A stretch of 11,164 bases of DNA from Spirochaetales bacterium (GTDB lineage Bacteria > Spirochaetota > Spirochaetia > SZUA-6 > DRHE01): the NCBI GenBank assembly GCA_016935715.1, contig JAFGQJ010000017.1, positions 1 to 11,164 of the forward strand, given 5' to 3'. Each line of letters opens with the position of its first letter. Within the stretch, counting starts at the first letter, position 1. Positions 7,489 to 11,164 of this stretch are shown here, in pieces. The notes under the pieces are model-generated. The model saw only the letters and a list, made by a program, of their open reading frames with translations, had not been told where the DNA came from and did no database searches. A program made the translations under genes and the position numbers.

Positions 7489-9288
7489 GTGCACGGATTT
7501 CTTCCTGCAACCCGGGAAGAGGCGCTCGAGAGGGGATGGCGGGAGCTCGACTTTGTCCTCATAACCGGTGACGCCTACGTGGATCACTCCTCCTTCGGCG
7601 CGGCATTGATCGCCCGCCTTCTGGTGAGCCGGGGCTACCGGGTGGGTGTGATCGCCCAGCCGGATTGGCGCGGGCCCGGCGATTTCCGCCGCCTGGGCCC
7701 ACCCCGCTTGGCCTTCCTCGTGACCTCGGGGAATGTCGACTCCATGGTCAATCACTACACCTCGTTCCGGCACCGCCGCAGGCGGGACGTCTATTCGCCG
7801 GGGGGAGTGACGGGGCGGCGGCCGGACCGAGCCGTTATCGTCTATGCCAACTGCGCCCGCTGGGCCTATCCCAAGGTTCCCGTGGTCATCGGCGGGCTGG
7901 AGGCCTCCCTGAGGCGCTTTGCCCACTACGACTATTGGTCCGACACGGTCAGGCGATCCGTTCTGCTGGATTCGAAAGCAGATCTGCTGGTGTATGGTAT
8001 GGGGGAGCGTCCGATACTGGAGATCGCCGAGCTGCTGGCGCGGGGAGTTCCCGCCGGGCAGATCACCGAGGTGAGGGGAACCGCGTTCAGCTGCAGCGCC
8101 GGCGGCCGCCCCGAGGAGGCTCTGCCGCTTCCTTCTTTCGAGCGGATCAGGGAGAATCGCCGGCTTTTCGCCGAGAGCTTCCTCCTCCAGTATCAGAACA
8201 CCGATCCCTTCAGCGCCCGCAGGCTGGCCGAGCCAACTGCCGACCGCTGGGTGATGCAGAACCCTCCGGCCTGGCCCTTGAGCGAGGCGGAGCTGGACGA
8301 GCTGTACGAGCTGCCCTTTACCAGGGACCCTCACCCGATGCACGACTCCGAAGGGGGCGTTCCCGCGGTGGAGGAGATACGCTTCAGCCTGGTGAGCTCC
8401 CGCGGATGCTTCGGCGCCTGCAGCTTCTGTTCCCTCACCTTTCACCAGGGAAGGATCGTACAGGGCAGGAGCCATCAGTCCCTGCTGCGGGAAGCCGAGG
8501 CTCTGACCCGGCGGCCGGATTTCAAGGGCTACATCCACGACGTGGGCGGGCCTACGGCCAACTTCCGCCGAGCAGCCTGCTCCAGGCAGGAGCGCCGGGG
8601 TGCCTGCCAGGAGCGGCAATGTCTGTACCCGTCGCCATGCCCGAACCTCGTCGTGGATCACAGCGACTATCTGAAGCTGCTCAGGAAGCTGCGGGCCGTC
8701 CCGAAAGTCAAGAAGGTCTTTATCCGCTCGGGCATCCGCTACGACTATCTCATTGCCGATGCAGAGGAGACCTTTTTCGTCGAGATGTGCCGGCATCACG
8801 TGAGCGGACAGCTCAAGGTGGCCCCGGAGCATGTTTCCCCCGGGGTGCTGCATCTCATGGGCAAGCCCGGGCGTTCTGTCTTTGACCGGTTTGCCGATCG
8901 ATTCGCCGATATCAACCGGCAGCTCGGCAAAAAACAGTATCTGGTTCCGTACCTCATCACGGCTCATCCAGGCTCGCGGCTGGAAGATGCGGTCGAGCTG
9001 GCCGAGTACCTGAGGGACCGCCGGATGCAGCCTGAGCAGGTGCAGGATTTCTATCCCACGCCGGGAACCCTATCGACCTGCATGTACTACACGGGTCTGG
9101 ATCCCCGGGATGGGAAACCTGTGTACGTCGCCAGGGGTCTCCATGAGAAAATGCTGCAGAGGGCCCTGGTTCAGTACCGGCTTCCCCGCAACGGGGCTCT
9201 CGTCAGGGAAGCGCTTCGCCGGGCCGGACGCAAGGATCTCATCGGCTCCTCGTCCAGGTGCCTGGTAGGGCCGGAGCCTACACGTTGA
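7489..9288 (+). CDS. ygiQ: YgiQ-family radical SAM protein (UPF0313)
   Basis: The protein has 599 residues and starts at GTG with FLPATREEALERGW, the normal opening of this family. Residues about 20-290 form the N-terminal domain with the family signatures ITGDAYVDHSSFG, VIAQPDW, GNVDSMVNHYT, KRPDR-like GRRPDRAVI, and ASLRRFAHYDYWSDTVRRS. The radical SAM core begins near 295; RGCFGACSFC supplies Cys307, Cys311 and Cys314 for the 4Fe-4S cluster that cleaves S-adenosylmethionine. A second cysteine group, Cys364-x8-Cys373-x4-Cys378-x5-Cys384, keeps the spacing I recall from E. coli YgiQ. The C-terminal region (about 500-595, QVQDFYPTPGTLSTCMYYTG to LIGSSSRCLVGP) matches the DUF3362-type tail. 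It is shorter than E. coli YgiQ (about 740) because it lacks an internal loop and the basic C-terminal extension. The biochemical reaction is not established. It is divergent from the carboxylase and its tail overlaps ychF by 11 bases. Confidence 0.96.
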   Translation: MHGFLPATREEALERGWRELDFVLITGDAYVDHSSFGAALIARLLVSRGYRVGVIAQPDWRGPGDFRRLGPPRLAFLVTSGNVDSMVNHYTSFRHRRRRDVYSPGGVTGRRPDRAVIVYANCARWAYPKVPVVIGGLEASLRRFAHYDYWSDTVRRSVLLDSKADLLVYGMGERPILEIAELLARGVPAGQITEVRGTAFSCSAGGRPEEALPLPSFERIRENRRLFAESFLLQYQNTDPFSARRLAEPTADRWVMQNPPAWPLSEAELDELYELPFTRDPHPMHDSEGGVPAVEEIRFSLVSSRGCFGACSFCSLTFHQGRIVQGRSHQSLLREAEALTRRPDFKGYIHDVGGPTANFRRAACSRQERRGACQERQCLYPSPCPNLVVDHSDYLKLLRKLRAVPKVKKVFIRSGIRYDYLIADAEETFFVEMCRHHVSGQLKVAPEHVSPGVLHLMGKPGRSVFDRFADRFADINRQLGKKQYLVPYLITAHPGSRLEDAVELAEYLRDRRMQPEQVQDFYPTPGTLSTCMYYTGLDPRDGKPVYVARGLHEKMLQRALVQYRLPRNGALVREALRRAGRKDLIGSSSRCLVGPEPTR

Positions 9289-10363
9289 ACAGGAAGTGGA
9301 TGATGTCCCCGTCCCGAACCACGTAGCTCCTACCCTCGGTTCGAAGCAGCCCCTTCTCGCGGATGTGGTGGTCGTCTCCCGCCCGGAGCAGGTCATCGAA
9401 GTGGAAGACCTCCGCGCGCACGAAGCCGTGCTCGAAGTCGCTGTGGATCCTGCCGGCAGCCTGTGGGGCGGTGGTTCCCCGGCGCACGGTCCAGGCCTGC
9501 AGGTCGGTGGTGAAGGTGTAGAAGGTGATGAGATCCAGCAGGCGGTAGGCCGACTCGATCAGGCGCTCCAGGCCCGAGCGCCCCAGTCCCATGGCTTCCA
9601 GGTATTCCTTCTTCTCCTCGGCGGCCAGCTCGGAGATCTCCTCCTCGAGCTTTCCGCTGATCGCTACCACTTCGGCGCCCTCCCCCGCGGCGTAGCCGTG
9701 CACCTGCTCCAGTAGCGTGGGATCGCAGCCCTCCTCCCCGACGTTCAGGACGTAGAGAACCGACTTGGCGGTGATGAGGCCGTACTCCCGCACCAGTTCC
9801 GTTGCCGTGTCACTCATCTGGAAGCTGCGCAGGAGCCTGCCGCCGTCCAGATGCTCGATCATGGCCGCCATCACCGGGGCCCGGTCGGCGGCCTCGCGGT
9901 CTCCGCCCTGGGCCTTCTTCTCGATCTGCCCGCGGTTGTTTTCAAGCAGCTGCTGATCGGCCAGCAGCAGCTCGGTGTTGATGATGTCGATGTCCCGAAG
10001 GGGGTCGACCGTCCCAAGTACATTCTGGGCGTCGCCGCTTTCGAAGCAGCGCACCACGTGGATCATCGCTTCCACGCTGCGGATGTGACCGAGAAAGGTG
10101 TTGCCCAGACCCTCTCCCCTGGATGCTCCCTCCACCAGGCCGGCCACGTCGAACAGCTCGATGTGCGTCGGGATGGGATTCGGCTTGTCCAGGAGCTCGG
10201 AAATCTTCGCCAGCCGCTCGTCGGGTACGGTGACCACTCCCCGGTTGGGATTGATGGTCGTGAAGGGATAGCTGCCCATCGGAGCGTGCCCCGACACCAG
10301 GGCGTTGAACACGGTGGACTTGCCCACGTTGGGCAGCCCGATAATGCCGGCGGTAAAATCCAT
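9278..10363 (-). CDS. ychF: Redox-regulated ATPase YchF (OLA1 family, Obg-related)
   Basis: The protein has 361 residues, close to the family's usual 363. It is a P-loop NTPase of the Obg/TRAFAC class. G1 is GLPNVGKST (9-17, Lys15), switch I is within PFTTINPNRG, and G3 is DVAGL (72-76) followed by VEGASRGEGLGNTFLGHIR. In place of the GTP-specifying NKxD it has NVGE (207-210), the YchF-type motif linked to ATP preference. A helical coiled insert covers about 125-200, and the TGS domain about 278-360 ends HFLFNV. Family members bind ribosomes and are linked to translation and oxidative-stress control in the cytosol. The frame could extend to 10396, but Met at 10363 matches the family N-terminus and has GAGGA 10 bases upstream. 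It has its own promoter (10385-10413). Its 3' end overlaps ygiQ tail-to-tail. Confidence 0.98.
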   Translation of the reverse strand: MDFTAGIIGLPNVGKSTVFNALVSGHAPMGSYPFTTINPNRGVVTVPDERLAKISELLDKPNPIPTHIELFDVAGLVEGASRGEGLGNTFLGHIRSVEAMIHVVRCFESGDAQNVLGTVDPLRDIDIINTELLLADQQLLENNRGQIEKKAQGGDREAADRAPVMAAMIEHLDGGRLLRSFQMSDTATELVREYGLITAKSVLYVLNVGEEGCDPTLLEQVHGYAAGEGAEVVAISGKLEEEISELAAEEKKEYLEAMGLGRSGLERLIESAYRLLDLITFYTFTTDLQAWTVRRGTTAPQAAGRIHSDFEHGFVRAEVFHFDDLLRAGDDHHIREKGLLRTEGRSYVVRDGDIIHFLFNV

Positions 10364-10373
10364 GACTGGTCGG

Positions 10374-10378
10374 TCCTC
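10374..10378 (-). promoter_or_regulatory. Ribosome binding site of ychF
   Basis: GAGGA on the minus strand lies 10 bases before ATG 10363-10361. It supports this start over the ATG 33 bases further upstream, which would lie upstream of the predicted transcription start. Confidence 0.7.
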
Positions 10379-10384
10379 GTGTCC

Positions 10385-10413
10385 ATGGTAGGCCAAGCGG
10401 CCGGGAATATCAA
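10385..10413 (-). promoter_or_regulatory. Sigma70-type promoter of ychF
   Basis: On the minus strand TTGATA (10413-10408) and TACCAT (10390-10385) are separated by exactly 17 bases. Transcription would begin about 10377-10380, giving a very short leader that still holds the GAGGA site. Its position just downstream of the symporter's terminator means ychF is transcribed separately. Confidence 0.65.
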
Positions 10414-10440
10414 CTTTACCGATGCTCAGCTGATCGAAAA

Positions 10441-10483
10441 GAATCTAAAAGAGCAGGGGCTGTCCGTTGATCCGGACAGCCCC
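10441..10483 (-). terminator. Rho-independent terminator of the symporter gene
   Basis: A perfect 11-base-pair GC-rich stem (10456-10466 with 10473-10483) closes a 6-base loop (10467-10472). Read on the minus strand the stem is followed by TGCTCTTTTAGATTC, a broken T-tract. On the plus strand no T-run follows, so it acts for minus-strand transcription. It sits 77 bases after the symporter stop and upstream of the ychF promoter. Confidence 0.8.
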
Positions 10484-10498
10484 GTCACTCGTTCGGAG

Positions 10499-10517
10499 GT
10501 GCCGCATCCCCCGGCAC
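10499..10517. repeat. Small inverted repeat (6-bp stem, 7-base loop)
   Basis: GTGCCG (10499-10504) pairs with CGGCAC (10512-10517) around the loop CATCCCC. It lies between the symporter stop and its terminator. It may be a minor hairpin in the 3' untranslated RNA. It has no T-tract on either strand. Confidence 0.4.
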
Positions 10518-10521
10518 ACGC

Positions 10522-10537
10522 ATCGACCCGGGTCGAT
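10522..10537. repeat. Perfect 16-base palindrome ATCGACCCGGGTCGAT
   Basis: The 16 bases equal their own reverse complement. The site is 23 bases past the symporter stop codon, on its transcript's 3' side, and over 100 bases from the ychF promoter. It could be a dimeric protein-binding site, or chance: roughly 0.2 such palindromes would be expected in a random 11-kb sequence. Confidence 0.5.
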
Positions 10538-10560
10538 CTCAACGCCTGAAAGAGTCCGTT

Positions 10561-11164
10561 CTATTCCTCCCGGTATTCGTGGAGGTTGAAATACTCTTTC
10601 ACGATCTCCTTCGGCGGCGGGCTGGTCAGGAGGCTGAACACCACGAAGAGCACCACGTTCAGCGCCAGGCCCCAGATGCCGGCATGGATTCCCAGCGGGT
10701 TGGGCCAGGTGCGGGAGAAGAGGATCGAAAGGATCAGACCCGACGCCAGGCCGACTGCAGCGCCCGTTTTGGTCGCCCGCTTCCAGAAGAACATCCCGAG
10801 TATGGCCGGAAACAGCTGCACGAGCCAGCCGTAGGTCATCAGCAGCATACCCACCAGGCTCTCGGGTTTGGTGACGGAAACGACCACGATGATCGCCGCA
10901 AAGGGCAGCACCAGCAGCTTGGACAGACGCGTTATCTTCTCATCGGAAAGTTTCGAGAACGGAGCGATGATGTCCGTGGCACACTGCAGCCCGGCGTTCA
11001 GGATGAGAATCTCGCAGGAAGACATGGCCGCGGCCAGAGTGGCGGCGAACAGGACGCCGGTGAGTCCCAGCGGCAGTGCCCGCAGGGCGGTCTCCATGGC
11101 GATGCTGTCGGTCGGGGTGATGCCCGGGAGCTTGAGGATGGCCGTGTAGCCCACCACGATCATC
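10561..11164 (-). CDS. Sodium:solute symporter family protein (C-terminal 200 residues, N-terminus beyond right edge)
   Basis: The visible part ends at TAG 10563-10561 and is open through the right edge, so the apparent Met at 11163 is probably internal. It is membrane-embedded, with hydrophobic segments at about visible residues 31-50, 84-101, 105-127, 132-150 and 160-183, and a charged cytoplasmic tail (PPPKEIVKEYFNLHEYREE). The segment GVLFAATLAAAMSSCEILILNAG followed by ATDII matches the SSS-family helix that carries the second sodium site; the Ser-Thr pair of PutP-like proteins appears here as Ser-Ser (visible 48-49). Function: Na+-driven uptake of a small solute through the inner membrane. 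The solute (amino acid, carboxylate, pantothenate or sugar) cannot be told from this fragment. An intrinsic terminator follows 77 bases downstream. Confidence 0.88.
   Translation of the reverse strand, partial: MIVVGYTAILKLPGITPTDSIAMETALRALPLGLTGVLFAATLAAAMSSCEILILNAGLQCATDIIAPFSKLSDEKITRLSKLLVLPFAAIIVVVSVTKPESLVGMLLMTYGWLVQLFPAILGMFFWKRATKTGAAVGLASGLILSILFSRTWPNPLGIHAGIWGLALNVVLFVVFSLLTSPPPKEIVKEYFNLHEYREE

Noticed and set aside
7334..7510. 59-residue N-terminal extension of the carboxylase to a Met at 7510
   Set aside because: It would overlap the start of divergent ygiQ and cover the candidate promoter, has no family match, and ATG 7333 has a good ribosome binding site right before the biotin carboxylase fold.
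7480..8967. 495-codon minus-strand open frame antisense to ygiQ
   Set aside because: It lies over a well-recognised YgiQ coding sequence and its translation is low-complexity and without motifs.
10364..10396. 11-residue N-terminal extension of YchF
   Set aside because: YchF proteins begin just before GLPNVGKS; ATG 10363 has GAGGA at good spacing, and the upstream ATG lies before the predicted transcription start.
10456..10483. Terminator hairpin acting in both directions
   Set aside because: A T-rich tract follows only on the minus strand; the plus-strand side continues GTCACTCG.
10385..10549. 54-residue plus-strand ORF between ychF and the symporter
   Set aside because: Its ATG is the -10 box of the ychF promoter on the other strand, it has no ribosome binding site, and it runs through the terminator hairpin and the palindrome.

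Overview
The window reads as ordinary GC-rich bacterial chromosome (about 60 % G+C by eye), densely packed and almost entirely coding. Six protein genes are supported, two of them cut by the window edges. No rRNA, tRNA, CRISPR array, insertion sequence or phage gene was seen, and no gene-free stretch exceeds about 200 bases. The taxon cannot be fixed from the sequence. The giant single-chain biotin carboxylase/carboxyltransferase is a type I know from scattered bacteria (actinobacteria, some myxobacteria and, I believe, some spirochaetes). The other genes are widespread.

Layout. On the minus strand, 7333 down to 1 holds a three-gene unit: a fused acyl-CoA carboxylase of 1860 residues (1751-7333), an MFS transporter (566-1744, 6 bases downstream) and a nitrilase-family hydrolase (533 down to 1, 32 bases further on, C-terminus beyond the left edge). 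The nitrilase has no stop codon inside the window but is clear: its catalytic Glu and Lys motifs are present. A 155-base divergent region (7334-7488) separates this unit from a plus-strand ygiQ-type radical SAM gene (7489-9288). Its GTG start has no ribosome binding site and lies 7 bases after a -10-like box, so it may be leaderless. ygiQ overlaps tail-to-tail by 11 bases with minus-strand ychF (9278-10363). Upstream of ychF lies a 197-base intergenic region with a good sigma70 promoter for ychF, an intrinsic terminator, a small hairpin and a perfect 16-base palindrome. The right edge holds the last 200 codons of a sodium:solute symporter (10561-11164, minus strand).

How the genes work together. 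The carboxylase is self-contained: biotin carboxylase, biotin carrier (biotinyl Lys630) and both carboxyltransferase halves lie in one chain, so it needs only biotinylation, ATP, bicarbonate and an acyl-CoA. Its downstream neighbours, a permease and a C-N hydrolase, are not standard partners of fatty-acid synthesis. The tight spacing suggests co-transcription and perhaps a shared pathway, but the sequence does not name the substrate. ygiQ, ychF and the symporter look like independent neighbours.

Best leads: the eukaryote-like fused carboxylase and its unusual operon, the atypical nitrilase with a long insertion between Glu and Lys, and the probable leaderless start of ygiQ with its second cysteine cluster.
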